From an uncultured Porphyromonadaceae bacterium (GTDB lineage: Bacteria; Bacteroidota; Bacteroidia; Bacteroidales; Paludibacteraceae): 51,935 bases of DNA. The stretch spans positions 1-51,935 of the forward strand of contig CASEAJ010000054.1 of NCBI GenBank assembly GCA_949285425.1, written 5' to 3'. Below, piece after piece: positions 24,637-33,923 of this stretch. A program made the translations under genes and the position numbers. Each line of letters opens with the position of its first letter. Within the stretch, counting starts at the first letter, position 1. The notes below the pieces were generated by a model. That model was not told where the DNA came from. It saw only the letters and a list, made by a program, of their open reading frames with translations, and ran no database searches.

Positions 24637-25215
24637 ATGAAAAAGGAAAAAGACTTGAAAGAGAACGAAGAAATCATCGAACAGGAACAGGCCGCTGACA
24701 AACAGACCGAAGGGCAAGAACCTCAGGCCACGGAAAACGGCAACGATGCCCCCGCTGAAGAAACGGCCCCGGCCGATGACCTGAAGGAAAAGGTGGCCGA
24801 ACTGACCGACCGCAACCTGCGGCTGATGGCCGAGTTTGACAACTACCGGAAACGGACCCTGAAGGAACGTGCCGAACTGATAAAGACTGCCGGCGAAAAC
24901 ATTCTTTTAAACATGCTTCCGCTGATTGACGACTTCGAACGCGCACTGAAAGCAATGGAAACTGCACAGGATGTGGAAGCGGTGAAAGAAGGCGTGCAGT
25001 TGATTTACGAAAAATTCGTCGGCTTCCTCGGCCAGAACGGCGTAAAGGAAATCCCGACCGAAAACGCCGTATTCGATGTCGACCTGCACGAAGCGATAAC
25101 CACCTTCCCTGCACCCAGCGAAGACATGAAAGGTAAAATCATGGACTGTGTAAGCAAAGGCTACACTCTCAACGACAAAGTAATCCGCTACCCGAAAGTA
25201 GTGGTATGTGAATAA
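24637..25215 (+). CDS. grpE: nucleotide exchange factor GrpE
   Basis: GrpE releases ADP from DnaK and resets its substrate cycle. The 192-residue protein has an acidic, low-complexity N-terminus (1-50, rich in Glu, Gln and Ala), the long dimerisation helix with LKEKVAELTDRNLRLMAEFD and NYRKRTLKERAEL, and the C-terminal beta domain with GVKEIPTENAVFDVDLHEAI and NDKVIRYPKVVV. dnaJ follows after 45 bases on the same strand. dnaK is not in this window. Confidence 0.96.
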   Translation: MKKEKDLKENEEIIEQEQAADKQTEGQEPQATENGNDAPAEETAPADDLKEKVAELTDRNLRLMAEFDNYRKRTLKERAELIKTAGENILLNMLPLIDDFERALKAMETAQDVEAVKEGVQLIYEKFVGFLGQNGVKEIPTENAVFDVDLHEAITTFPAPSEDMKGKIMDCVSKGYTLNDKVIRYPKVVVCE

Positions 25216-25260
25216 CCTGACCGGTGCACGGCACCGCCGGAAAAAAAGAAAGAAATCACT

Positions 25261-26415
25261 ATGTCAAAAAGAGATTACTACGAAGTGCTTGAGGTGTCGA
25301 AAACCGCCTCGGTAGAAGAAATAAAGAAAGCGTACCGCAAAAAGGCTATCCAATACCACCCGGACAAAAACCCTGGTGACAAGGCGGCCGAAGAAAAGTT
25401 CAAGGAAGCGGCCGAAGCCTACGAAGTGCTGAGCGACCCGCAAAAACGCCAACGTTATGATCAGTTCGGGCATGCCGGCGTGGGCGGAGCTGCCGGGGGC
25501 GGATTTGGCGGAGGCGGCATGACCATGGAGGATATCTTCTCACATTTCGGAGACATATTCGGCGACATGGGCGGATTCGGAGGATTTGGCGGATTCGGCG
25601 GTTCACGCAGCCGCGGCCCCCGTGTGCGCAAAGGCTCGGACCTGCGGGTCAAGGTAAAACTCACCCTGGCGGAAGTGGCCAAAGGAGTGGAAAAGAAAAT
25701 CAAGGTCAAAAAATACGTACCCTGCCAGGAATGCAACGGAACCGGAGCCGCCAAAGGTTCACAGGCTGTGACCTGCGACACCTGCCACGGCAGCGGACGT
25801 GTGACCCGCGTGCAACAAACCATTCTCGGAGCCATGCAGACCACAACGGAATGTCCGACCTGCGGAGGTGATGGAACCGTCATCAAAAACAAATGCCCGC
25901 ACTGCAACGGCGATGGCATCGTGCGCGGAGAAGATGTGATTACCATCAACATTCCGGCCGGTGTCATGGAAGGCATGCAGCTCAGCGTAAGCGGGAAAGG
26001 CAATGCGGCCCGCCGAGGAGGTGTCAACGGCGACCTGCTGGTACTGATTGAAGAAGAGGAACATCCTGAACTGATACGCGACGGAAACGACCTGGTGTAC
26101 AACCTGCTGCTTTCCGTGCCCACCGCAGCCCTCGGCGACTCGGTCGAAGTGCCCACCGTCGATGGTAAGGTAAAAGTGACCATAGCCCCCGGCACACAAC
26201 CCGGCAAAGTGCTGCGTCTGCGAGGAAAGGGACTGCCAAGCGTCAATTCTTACGGCACCGGCGACCTGCTGGTAAACATTGGCGTGTACATTCCCGAACA
26301 TCTTAACAAAGAAGAGAAGGCACTGATGGAAAAACTGGCCAAACTTGAAAACATGCAGCCACACCAAACAGCGGCCAAGAACTTCTTTTCAAGAGTAAGG
26401 AATATGTTTGAATAA
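25261..26415 (+). CDS. dnaJ: chaperone protein DnaJ
   Basis: DnaJ delivers unfolded proteins to DnaK and stimulates its ATPase. The 384-residue type I protein has a J domain with the HPD motif (YHPDKNPG, about residue 34), a long Gly/Phe-rich region with a [11 protein letters not shown] run (about 76-120), and four zinc-finger repeats ([32 protein letters not shown]). The C-terminal substrate-binding domains contain [14 protein letters not shown] and [21 protein letters not shown]. It follows grpE in a two-gene stress operon and ends at a strong bidirectional terminator. Confidence 0.98.
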   Translation: MSKRDYYEVLEVSKTASVEEIKKAYRKKAIQYHPDKNPGDKAAEEKFKEAAEAYEVLSDPQKRQRYDQFGHAGVGGAAGGGFGGGGMTMEDIFSHFGDIFGDMGGFGGFGGFGGSRSRGPRVRKGSDLRVKVKLTLAEVAKGVEKKIKVKKYVPCQECNGTGAAKGSQAVTCDTCHGSGRVTRVQQTILGAMQTTTECPTCGGDGTVIKNKCPHCNGDGIVRGEDVITINIPAGVMEGMQLSVSGKGNAARRGGVNGDLLVLIEEEEHPELIRDGNDLVYNLLLSVPTAALGDSVEVPTVDGKVKVTIAPGTQPGKVLRLRGKGLPSVNSYGTGDLLVNIGVYIPEHLNKEEKALMEKLAKLENMQPHQTAAKNFFSRVRNMFE

Positions 26416-26432
26416 ACTTAAGCCAACAAATG

Positions 26433-26480
26433 CAAATAGAAAACGGGCCATCCGTCAGCGGATGGCCCGTTTTCTATTTG
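26433..26480. terminator. bidirectional terminator between dnaJ and the hybrid sensor gene
   Basis: A perfect 22-bp stem (26433-26454 with 26459-26480) encloses TCAG, with A/T-rich arms on both outer sides so that each strand ends in a T-containing tract. It lies between two convergent genes. Confidence 0.9.
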
Positions 26481-26515
26481 TAACCGTAACAGGAAATTCC
26501 TGCTGCCACCGCCGG

Positions 26516-29296
26516 TTACTGTTTCTTCAGGCGAGTCTGATACTCCGACGGATTTTCCTTAAAATGCTCCTTGAAACATTTCGTGAAATAGGCGGGTGAA
26601 GAGAAACCCGTATCATAAGCTATTTCCGAAATGCTTTTCTCCGTATAAAGCAACTGTTTGGCTGCTTCTTTCAGACGTATCATGCGTACCAGTTCATTCG
26701 GAGCATAATTGGTCAACGCCTTGACCTTACGATAAAGCTGAATGCGCGACAAACCGATGTTTTTTCCTATCTCATCCACATTCAGTTCATTGTCCGAAAT
26801 CCGCTCCAAAACAATCTGCCTGAACTTATCCATAAAGTTCCTGTCCAACTGGGTTACACTCCTCTTTTCTCCTCCAAAAGTCAGGTTCTGGCAGAAATAC
26901 TCCTTAAGACGGGTCCGGTTCTCTATCAGTTTCCGCACACGAATCACCAGCAGTTTGTCATTGAAAGGCTTGGATATATAAGCATCGGCACCGCTTTCAA
27001 AGCCCTCAGCCCGTTGCTCGTCCAAAGAGCAGGCCGTAAGCAGCACAATTGGTATGTGGCAGGTCGACAACCGGTTTTTCAACTGTCGGCACAGTTCAAA
27101 TCCATCCATCACATCCATCAGCACGTCGCTCACAATCAGTTCCGGCACCTGTTGCACGGCCATTTGCAGTCCCTCCAACCCATTGCAGGCTTCAAGCACC
27201 GTATAACTGTCGGCCAACAACGTTTTCAGATAAAGCCGCATGCCGACATTGTCCTCTACAACCAGCACTAGAGGCTTGTCAGCAGTTTCTTCCTGCGAGA
27301 GACTACTTTCCAACGGTTCCGTCACATTCGGTGACACTTGTTCCAAACCCGAAGCATATTCCGTTCTGATAACCGGAATTGTACTACAGATAACGCTGCC
27401 AGCCCCCTCCGGCTCAAACGGGACAAGCACCGTAAAGCGACTTCCTTTTCCCGACTGGCTCTCAACCGCAATGGTTCCTCCCGACAATTCGACAAGCATT
27501 TTTGTCAATGCCAACCCTATGCCCGATCCCGAGGCCGCCTCGTTGGCCTTGTAGAAACGTTCGAAAATATACGGCAGATGTTCTTCCGATATTCCCAGTC
27601 CGGTGTCGGTCACCTTTATCTGCACTCCGGCTTTCCCGTCGGGCATGTTGACCCGGGCCAGTTCAACCTTGATTCTTCCATTCTCAGGCGTATATTTAAA
27701 AGCATTGGATAGCAGGTTGAAAAGCACCTTCTCCATTTTCTCGGCATCAAACCAACACACGCACTCCTCTGCCTGTGCCGAAAACTCCAAATGCAAATGC
27801 TTGCTGACGGCCAACGGACGGAACGATTCGACAATGCCTCCGATGAAAGCCTTGAAATCGGCAAAGACAAAATCGAGTTTCATCTTCCCGTTTTCCACTT
27901 TACGGAAGTCTATGACCTGCTCAATGAGGCGTTGCAATATCGTTATGTTCTGACGCATGAGCAGGGCCATGTGCATGCCGCTTTCACTCAGGCTCTCTTT
28001 GGCTATGATTTGATCCAATGGCCCGGCAATGAGAGTCAACGGGGTTCTGAATTCATGCGATATGTTCGTAAAGAACACCAGTTTGGCCTGCGTAGCCTCT
28101 TCCAAATCCTGCGACAACTGTTTCAGCCGGTCACGCTGTTCTATCAGTTTTTGTTGCTGGTTGCTGATAAGTGCATTCCGTTCCTTAAGCAATCTGTTCG
28201 TCCGGTTCGAGCGTCTGTAAGCCCGTACCAGCAACACCAGCAGTCCGAGAATCACCATTAGCACAAACAAAGAGCCATAAAGCAAGACCCTTTGCGTGGC
28301 ATATTGAGAAATGCTTTCATCCAAGGCCCGGTCCAACTTTGCCAGGTTATTCTGCTGGGCAATAATCTGATCTGTCTGCAACTTCAGGATACGGGCATTG
28401 GTCCGGTCGACCACCGCCGTATAAAGCGTGTTGTCACGGCTGTATGACTGGCCATCGAGAATGCGCAAAGCGGTTTGAATCACATACTCGCCACCGGTGG
28501 GATAAAAAAACGTTGCATCGATGCGTCCGTCCAGCACCATTTGTATTCCTCCGTTCTCTCCGGCCAGCGCATCGATTCCCACAATGCTCGGACGACTGGC
28601 ATTGGCCTCGGCATAAGCATCTGAAGCCCCCAAAGCCATCTGATCATTGTGGGCAAATATCAAATCGACCGGTTGTCCTGAGTTGATGAAGCGTCGGGTC
28701 TTTTCCTTAGCCACATCGTAAAACCACCCTCCATCGACCGATGACACAACACTGATATCCGGATAACCGCCTATCGCCTCCACAAATCCCCGATGCCGCT
28801 CGGCAGCTGAAGTTGAACCATCCAGGCCACATATTTCAAAAATTCTCCCATTGCCTTTCAGAAGTTCTGCCATGTACAAGGCAGCAGCCTTTCCTATCTG
28901 GTAATTGTCGGCACCCACAAATGCCGAATAATTCGGCGATGCGACTTTACGGTCGACCAGCACAACCGGAATGCCGACCTTCATGGCCTTTTCCGTCACA
29001 CGAGTCAACGGCACCGCTTCATTCGGAGCCAGCACTATCAGGTCAACTTTGTCGGCAATGAACTGCTCCACATCCCTGATTTGCTGTTGCGTGTCATCCT
29101 TCACGCTCTTTATCCTCAGTTCTATTCCAGGATGAAATGACGCTTCCTGCAAAGCCTCCTTGTTCATTGCCGTCCGCCAGTCATCCTCACTGCACTGCGA
29201 AAAACCAATGATACGTTTTTCCGTCCGGGGCTGGCAGGAACAAAAGCACAAGACACAAAGCACTATCAAGGGGAAAGGAATATGTTTCATGGACAT
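26516..29296 (-). CDS. hybrid two-component sensor with periplasmic sugar-binding domain (BT1754-like)
   Basis: The 926-residue protein joins a signal anchor (8-21), a type I periplasmic sugar-binding domain (about 28-305, with IVLAPNEAVPL, LVDRKV, FAHNDQMALGA), a membrane helix (338-358), a coiled-coil linker, a histidine kinase (His414 in TNISHEFRTPLT; ATP site with FNLLSNAFKYTP and GSGIGLAL), a receiver domain (Asp724 in VSDVLMDVMDG, Lys776) and an AraC-type DNA-binding end (about 830-926). A LacI-type periplasmic domain rather than beta-propellers is the layout of the fructose-sensing regulator BT1754 of B. thetaiotaomicron. It lies 25 bases behind the fructokinase gene and is the likely activator of the fructan locus. 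Confidence 0.94.
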   Translation of the reverse strand: MSMKHIPFPLIVLCVLCFCSCQPRTEKRIIGFSQCSEDDWRTAMNKEALQEASFHPGIELRIKSVKDDTQQQIRDVEQFIADKVDLIVLAPNEAVPLTRVTEKAMKVGIPVVLVDRKVASPNYSAFVGADNYQIGKAAALYMAELLKGNGRIFEICGLDGSTSAAERHRGFVEAIGGYPDISVVSSVDGGWFYDVAKEKTRRFINSGQPVDLIFAHNDQMALGASDAYAEANASRPSIVGIDALAGENGGIQMVLDGRIDATFFYPTGGEYVIQTALRILDGQSYSRDNTLYTAVVDRTNARILKLQTDQIIAQQNNLAKLDRALDESISQYATQRVLLYGSLFVLMVILGLLVLLVRAYRRSNRTNRLLKERNALISNQQQKLIEQRDRLKQLSQDLEEATQAKLVFFTNISHEFRTPLTLIAGPLDQIIAKESLSESGMHMALLMRQNITILQRLIEQVIDFRKVENGKMKLDFVFADFKAFIGGIVESFRPLAVSKHLHLEFSAQAEECVCWFDAEKMEKVLFNLLSNAFKYTPENGRIKVELARVNMPDGKAGVQIKVTDTGLGISEEHLPYIFERFYKANEAASGSGIGLALTKMLVELSGGTIAVESQSGKGSRFTVLVPFEPEGAGSVICSTIPVIRTEYASGLEQVSPNVTEPLESSLSQEETADKPLVLVVEDNVGMRLYLKTLLADSYTVLEACNGLEGLQMAVQQVPELIVSDVLMDVMDGFELCRQLKNRLSTCHIPIVLLTACSLDEQRAEGFESGADAYISKPFNDKLLVIRVRKLIENRTRLKEYFCQNLTFGGEKRSVTQLDRNFMDKFRQIVLERISDNELNVDEIGKNIGLSRIQLYRKVKALTNYAPNELVRMIRLKEAAKQLLYTEKSISEIAYDTGFSSPAYFTKCFKEHFKENPSEYQTRLKKQ

Positions 29297-29321
29297 TTAT
29301 TTTTCAACAACCTTCTTCAAA

Positions 29322-30212
29322 CTACAGCAAAGCCTGCCTGACCAATGCTTCCGGCAAAACCGGCATTGCTCCCTGACATGTACACACATAGGCCGACACA
29401 TCCACGGCAAGGCGATGAGCCCGACGAATATCCATCCCATGAAGTAATCCTGCCAAAAAAGCGGCCGTAAAAGAGTCCCCCGCTCCCACGGTATCAACCA
29501 CAGCGACTTTGGGAGTCGGCAAAAACGACGTTTCATGTGCAGTGACCACATAACTGCCGCAAGCACCTTTCGTCAGCACCACCATGTCCAGTCCATAAAG
29601 CTCGCGCAGGAGCGAACATATCTCCATTTCCGTTTTGTCCTGCCAATTCCACAAACGTGCCACAACCGACACTTCATCATCATTTATCTTCAGCACATTG
29701 GAACGCTCCAACGCATGCTGCAACGTCGGCCGGTCATAAAAATGCTGACGAAGGTTTATGTCAAAAACCTTCAACGCATCTGCCGGCAAAGCATCAAGGA
29801 AACGGTTGATGGTTTCCCGCGACACTGCATTGCGTTGCGCCAACGAACCGAAACAGACAACCCGGGTCCGTCGGGCCAGTTCATGCAGACGGTCGGTAAA
29901 AGGGATATTATCCCATGCCACCCCCTCACATATTTCATATTGCGGCACACCGGCATCATCAAGCGTCACCTGCACCGTACCGGTAGGAAACGGAACTTCC
30001 TCCACATACGAGCCAAGCTCCTTCGATTTCAGTACACTCAGCAGTTCTGCTCCCAAAGCATCCCGCCCTACGGCACTCACTACACAACCGGGAAGTCCCA
30101 GTTGCCCGACATGATAAGCAAAATTGGCCGGTGCTCCGCCCGGCACCTTCCGGTCGGGGAAAACATCCCACAACAGTTCTCCCAAACCAACAATGACATT
30201 ATTTTCCATCAT
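29322..30212 (-). CDS. fructokinase (PfkB/ribokinase family)
   Basis: The 296-residue cytoplasmic kinase probably phosphorylates fructose imported by the neighbouring carrier. The sugar-binding start has GLGELLWDVFPDRKVPGGAP and NFAYHVGQLG, and the ATP and catalytic site is DTVGAGDSFTAAFLAGLL, with the catalytic Asp in GAGDSF. Length is typical for PfkB fructokinases. The start at 30212 (MMENNVIVGLGE) was chosen by the family; the frame runs 27 codons further upstream into non-protein-like sequence. A 272-bp gap with a long inverted-repeat element separates it from the carrier gene. The place in the locus corresponds to BT1757. Confidence 0.93.
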   Translation of the reverse strand: MMENNVIVGLGELLWDVFPDRKVPGGAPANFAYHVGQLGLPGCVVSAVGRDALGAELLSVLKSKELGSYVEEVPFPTGTVQVTLDDAGVPQYEICEGVAWDNIPFTDRLHELARRTRVVCFGSLAQRNAVSRETINRFLDALPADALKVFDINLRQHFYDRPTLQHALERSNVLKINDDEVSVVARLWNWQDKTEMEICSLLRELYGLDMVVLTKGACGSYVVTAHETSFLPTPKVAVVDTVGAGDSFTAAFLAGLLHGMDIRRAHRLAVDVSAYVCTCQGAMPVLPEALVRQALL

Positions 30213-30315
30213 AACTCTTCGTATTTCAAAATTCAGGTCGCATGCACAACTTGTCTCGAGTTCGGGATAAAGGTTTTGTGCAGTCGGCAGCACGATGTTT
30301 TCTTTTTATACCAAC

Positions 30316-30417
30316 AAAGTTATCGTCCCACATTCGTGGTACACGTGTCTCACACTCGTGGGACACGTGTACCATATACGTGGGACACGTGTACCACATA
30401 TGTGGGACGATAACTTT
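30316..30417. repeat. 102-bp inverted-repeat element (MITE- or REP-like)
   Basis: The two ends AAAGTTATCGTCCCACAT (30316-30333) and ATGTGGGACGATAACTTT (30400-30417) are perfect 18-bp inverted repeats; the pairing extends to about 38 bases with three mismatches. The inside holds three copies of GTGGTACACGTGTCCCAC or its complement (ACACGTGT palindromes). No open frame of interest lies in it. It sits between the carrier and the fructokinase genes, so the transcript would carry a long hairpin here. Confidence 0.85.
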
Positions 30418-30484
30418 ATGCCGGTGGATGCACGACATATATACAATGAAACAATTTTATCCTTACCCCAAACTCACGTAAATT

Positions 30485-31642
30485 TTATCTGTTTCTGTTC
30501 ATTAAATACGAGAACACCGCCAGATATATGACTCCTACCGCTATGACAAACACTGCTCCAAGCTGTGTATTCATACCATCGGACAACAACCCCATAAAGA
30601 AGGGGAACACCGTTCCACCAATCAGGCCCATAATCATCAAACCGGAAATTTCATTCTTCTTTTCAGGAGCATACAACATGGCACGCGAAAGAATAACGGG
30701 AAAGATGTTTGAATTGCCAAAACCGATCAAGGCAATCGCCCCATAAAGCAATGCCAGACTATGTCCGGTCATCAGTCCCAGTATGCCCAAAAGCATGCAC
30801 GCCACACTGACAACAAAAAACTTCGCTGCCGAAAAACGGGACAAGATAAACGTTCCGCTAAAACATCCCATGGTACGAAACAGGAAATACACACTGGTGG
30901 CGAAACCGGCATCAGCAAGTGTCATGCCCAAACGTTCCTGAAGAATTTTAGGCGCAGTCACGTTCAATCCCACATCGATACCCACATGACACATAATGCC
31001 AAGAAAGGAAAGCAATATGAAAAGTTTTCCCAACAACGAAAGGCTTTGGCGCAAACCGGAAGTGGCACATACGTTCTCCACCTTCTCCTCAACAATCGGA
31101 GTAAAAGCCAGCCAAAGAACAGACAGTACCGTAACCGCCACAAACAAGGGGTAAATCCACTTCCAGTCGCCCAACGAAGCAGCCGCCCATGTTGCCAGTA
31201 TAGGAGCGACAAACGAGGCTATGGCCTTGACAAACTGACCGAACGTAAGTGAACTTGCCAAGCGGTCGCCTTGCACTATATTGGAAAGTAAGGGATTGAC
31301 CGATACCTGCATCAAGGTATTGCCTATGCCGAGCAAGGAAAACGACACCATCATGAGGGCAAACGAATAGCCCAGCAAAGGCAAGACAAGCGACAACAAG
31401 GTTACCACCAAACTGAGCACAACAGTTTTACGTCTTCCTATACGGTTCATCAACATGCCAGTAGGCACGGCAAATATGAAGAACCAGAAGAACACCAGCG
31501 AAGGAAAAAGATTGGCCAACGTATCGTTCAACGAGAAATCGACCTTCACATAATTGGTGGCAATACCCACCATATCCACAAACCCCATGCAGAAGAACGC
31601 CAGCATGACAGGTATTAGCTTTGATAATTTACTTTCTCTCAT
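30485..31642 (-). CDS. MFS sugar transporter, probable fructose permease
   Basis: The 385-residue protein has about 12 membrane helices and the MFS loop signature GMLMNRIGRRKTVV between helices 2 and 3. It resembles the Bacteroidetes sugar:cation symporter family (FucP/GluP type) and BT1758 of the levan locus by position and length. It should move fructose from the periplasm into the cytoplasm, feeding the fructokinase gene that follows. It starts 31 bases after the stop of the GH32 gene upstream. Confidence 0.9.
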   Translation of the reverse strand: MRESKLSKLIPVMLAFFCMGFVDMVGIATNYVKVDFSLNDTLANLFPSLVFFWFFIFAVPTGMLMNRIGRRKTVVLSLVVTLLSLVLPLLGYSFALMMVSFSLLGIGNTLMQVSVNPLLSNIVQGDRLASSLTFGQFVKAIASFVAPILATWAAASLGDWKWIYPLFVAVTVLSVLWLAFTPIVEEKVENVCATSGLRQSLSLLGKLFILLSFLGIMCHVGIDVGLNVTAPKILQERLGMTLADAGFATSVYFLFRTMGCFSGTFILSRFSAAKFFVVSVACMLLGILGLMTGHSLALLYGAIALIGFGNSNIFPVILSRAMLYAPEKKNEISGLMIMGLIGGTVFPFFMGLLSDGMNTQLGAVFVIAVGVIYLAVFSYLMNRNR

Positions 31643-31673
31643 TTTGATTTCAAATATATTTTTTAACTTTCTT

Positions 31674-33896
31674 TTAACGGATTTTTTCCAATGAATAGAC
31701 TTTCATGTCTTTCACCGTCCAGTTGCACAAGTCAGACGAGAAAAACCGCATGCCAGCAAACACATCGCTGGAGAAGAACACATCCGTCATAGTCACTTCC
31801 CCATCGTTGACAAACAACTCCGCGGAAGACTTGTCCATAAATAACTGAATGCGATACTCCGAACAGGCCGGCAGAGGAGCTTGAGACACGGTTGCAAACT
31901 TTCCGCTGAAATCGGACCGTCCGGCTTTAGACCTGTCTAGTTCCAAACACATCTTTTCTCTATCAAAGGTGTAATTCAAACACTCTCCCTTACTATTGAC
32001 GAAACCGAAACCGAACTTGGACGCTCCGTTCGGAACCACAACCATCTCTAACTCGAAACAGCCCGTATTGCCCTCAAACAAGTTGTCAATGGAAGCACCC
32101 TTGCTTGAAATGCGTTGGATGGGAAAAGAAACGACCTGCCCACGCAACTGCGTTAACTCATCCACCGGCCGACTCGCCAGCACCAAGTGCCCACCACTGT
32201 TTTGCAAAAACAACTCACGAGGCAACGTCATGGCATTCCGGAAGTGAACGGTCGGTACCTGGTTGGCATAATCCCAATTGCTCATCCAACCAATAAACAC
32301 CCTCCGACCATGGGGAGCATTATTCCAAGTTACCCCGGCATAGTTGTCCCGACCATAATCCAACCACAACGGATAAGGCAACGCATCCGCCTTAAACGTC
32401 TTTCCATCAAAATCGCCTATGAAATACTGCGTGGCGCTTCCTCCGTTGGGACCTCCGGGATTGATGCTGACCAGCAACACCCATTTGGTTTTCCCATCCG
32501 GCGTCTGTAACGGAAACAAGTCCGGGCATTCCCACACACCGCCATGCGCTCCAACACCTTCTCCAAACTCACTTTGCTTCATCCAAGTTTTCAAGTCTGC
32601 AGAATTATAAAAAGATATCGTTTGCGAAGTGGCCAGCGACATGACCCAACGCTTGCTATCCTCATGCCAAAAGACTTTCGGATCACGAAAATCAATCATA
32701 TCTGCATCCGTCAACACCGGATTGCCTGCATACTTTGTAAAAGTACGGCCTCCATCCATGCTGTAAGCCAAAGATTGCGTCTGTCGCTTACCTGAGGATG
32801 TAAAAATCGCTATCAGTGCTCCCTTACCCAATCCAGCCGTATTGTCCGCATCCACCACCGCGCTGCCAGAAAATATACTGCCCAAGTCATCGGGAGCCAA
32901 AGCAGCGGGGAGGTGTTGCCAATGTACTAAATCTTCACTGACTGCATGTCCCCAGTGCATATTGGCCCACATGGAGCCATACGGATTATGCTGATAAAAC
33001 AAGTGATATTTTCCATCCTGATAAACCATGCCGTTCGGATCGTTCGTCCAGCCATAGTAAGGCGAAAAGTGGTAAGCCGGACGATAAGGTTCAGCATAAT
33101 CAAATTCAAACGAGTCGGACTGGCAGATTCTGGGAAAACCAATATCACCCGCTTTCACATGCTGAAACCACAACGTGATATTCTGGCTTTTATAGGCTTC
33201 CACATCGATGGGGACCCAATAATCGATTTGGGTCTGCGCCACCCGGATGTACAAGGTTTCACTCAGCCGCTTCGTTCCCTGACGAATCACAACTTGCGAT
33301 TCCGGCCCCTTATCCTCAATCGGTATAAGCAAGTACTTTTGGGTGATAGCAAACGTTTTCTCATAATCGGGCATAATCACGCTCTTTGCCTTGTCTCCTT
33401 GCTCTATCTGATCGACCAAGATATGCCCCCAGCCACCCCGCTGATTATCCACTATCTTGACAACCGCCTTCCGTCCAAGGTATTCTTCCACATTCCACGA
33501 ATACCATTGAAGCGTTTCACTCTCTACCACTGGATGAGTTTCAAACACACGTTTACCCTCCACTTCCAGTGCAATAAAAACATCCGCTCCCATACCTCCT
33601 CCCAACAAAAAGTTGATATAATCGCGTTCAATGACAAACTCTGGAGAATACATTTCTCCACACATGTCATCTCCTCCGTGAAAACTATTGACCAAACGCT
33701 CACCTGCGAACCCAGCTACCGGCAGTTGTCCTTCCAAAGGTCCAGTAGCTGGTGCCTCACCAAAGGCTTCGCCTTGAAGCATCCAGCCTTGATAGCCCTT
33801 ATTCTCAAAATCAAACAGCACCACATCACGTTTTGCACACGAATACAACAAGACAAAAGAGGAGAAAAGCAACCAACAAAAATTAGTAAGTTTCAT
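31674..33896 (-). CDS. GH32 exo-fructanase lipoprotein (BT1759-like)
   Basis: The 740-residue protein has a lipoprotein signal (VLLYSC, Cys20). Residues 25-270 form an N-terminal beta-sandwich region of the type placed before GH32 in Bacteroides (DUF4980-like). The GH32 five-bladed propeller follows with all three catalytic blocks: WTNDPNG (nucleophile Asp286), FRDPK (Asp405) and WECPDLF (acid/base Glu457). A C-terminal beta-sandwich ends the protein with SAELFVNDGEVTMTDVFF. It should release fructose from levan- or inulin-type chains. It lies 27 bases after the GH172 gene and 31 before the carrier gene. Confidence 0.95.
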   Translation of the reverse strand: MKLTNFCWLLFSSFVLLYSCAKRDVVLFDFENKGYQGWMLQGEAFGEAPATGPLEGQLPVAGFAGERLVNSFHGGDDMCGEMYSPEFVIERDYINFLLGGGMGADVFIALEVEGKRVFETHPVVESETLQWYSWNVEEYLGRKAVVKIVDNQRGGWGHILVDQIEQGDKAKSVIMPDYEKTFAITQKYLLIPIEDKGPESQVVIRQGTKRLSETLYIRVAQTQIDYWVPIDVEAYKSQNITLWFQHVKAGDIGFPRICQSDSFEFDYAEPYRPAYHFSPYYGWTNDPNGMVYQDGKYHLFYQHNPYGSMWANMHWGHAVSEDLVHWQHLPAALAPDDLGSIFSGSAVVDADNTAGLGKGALIAIFTSSGKRQTQSLAYSMDGGRTFTKYAGNPVLTDADMIDFRDPKVFWHEDSKRWVMSLATSQTISFYNSADLKTWMKQSEFGEGVGAHGGVWECPDLFPLQTPDGKTKWVLLVSINPGGPNGGSATQYFIGDFDGKTFKADALPYPLWLDYGRDNYAGVTWNNAPHGRRVFIGWMSNWDYANQVPTVHFRNAMTLPRELFLQNSGGHLVLASRPVDELTQLRGQVVSFPIQRISSKGASIDNLFEGNTGCFELEMVVVPNGASKFGFGFVNSKGECLNYTFDREKMCLELDRSKAGRSDFSGKFATVSQAPLPACSEYRIQLFMDKSSAELFVNDGEVTMTDVFFSSDVFAGMRFFSSDLCNWTVKDMKVYSLEKIR

Positions 33897-33923
33897 ATTT
33901 TAATGCAAATACATTTTCAAACT

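Noticed and set aside
30226..30531. Short frames on both strands across the inverted-repeat element, with repeated WDTC/GHVYH-like words.
   Set aside because: The words are translations of the ACACGTGT repeats, not a protein family.
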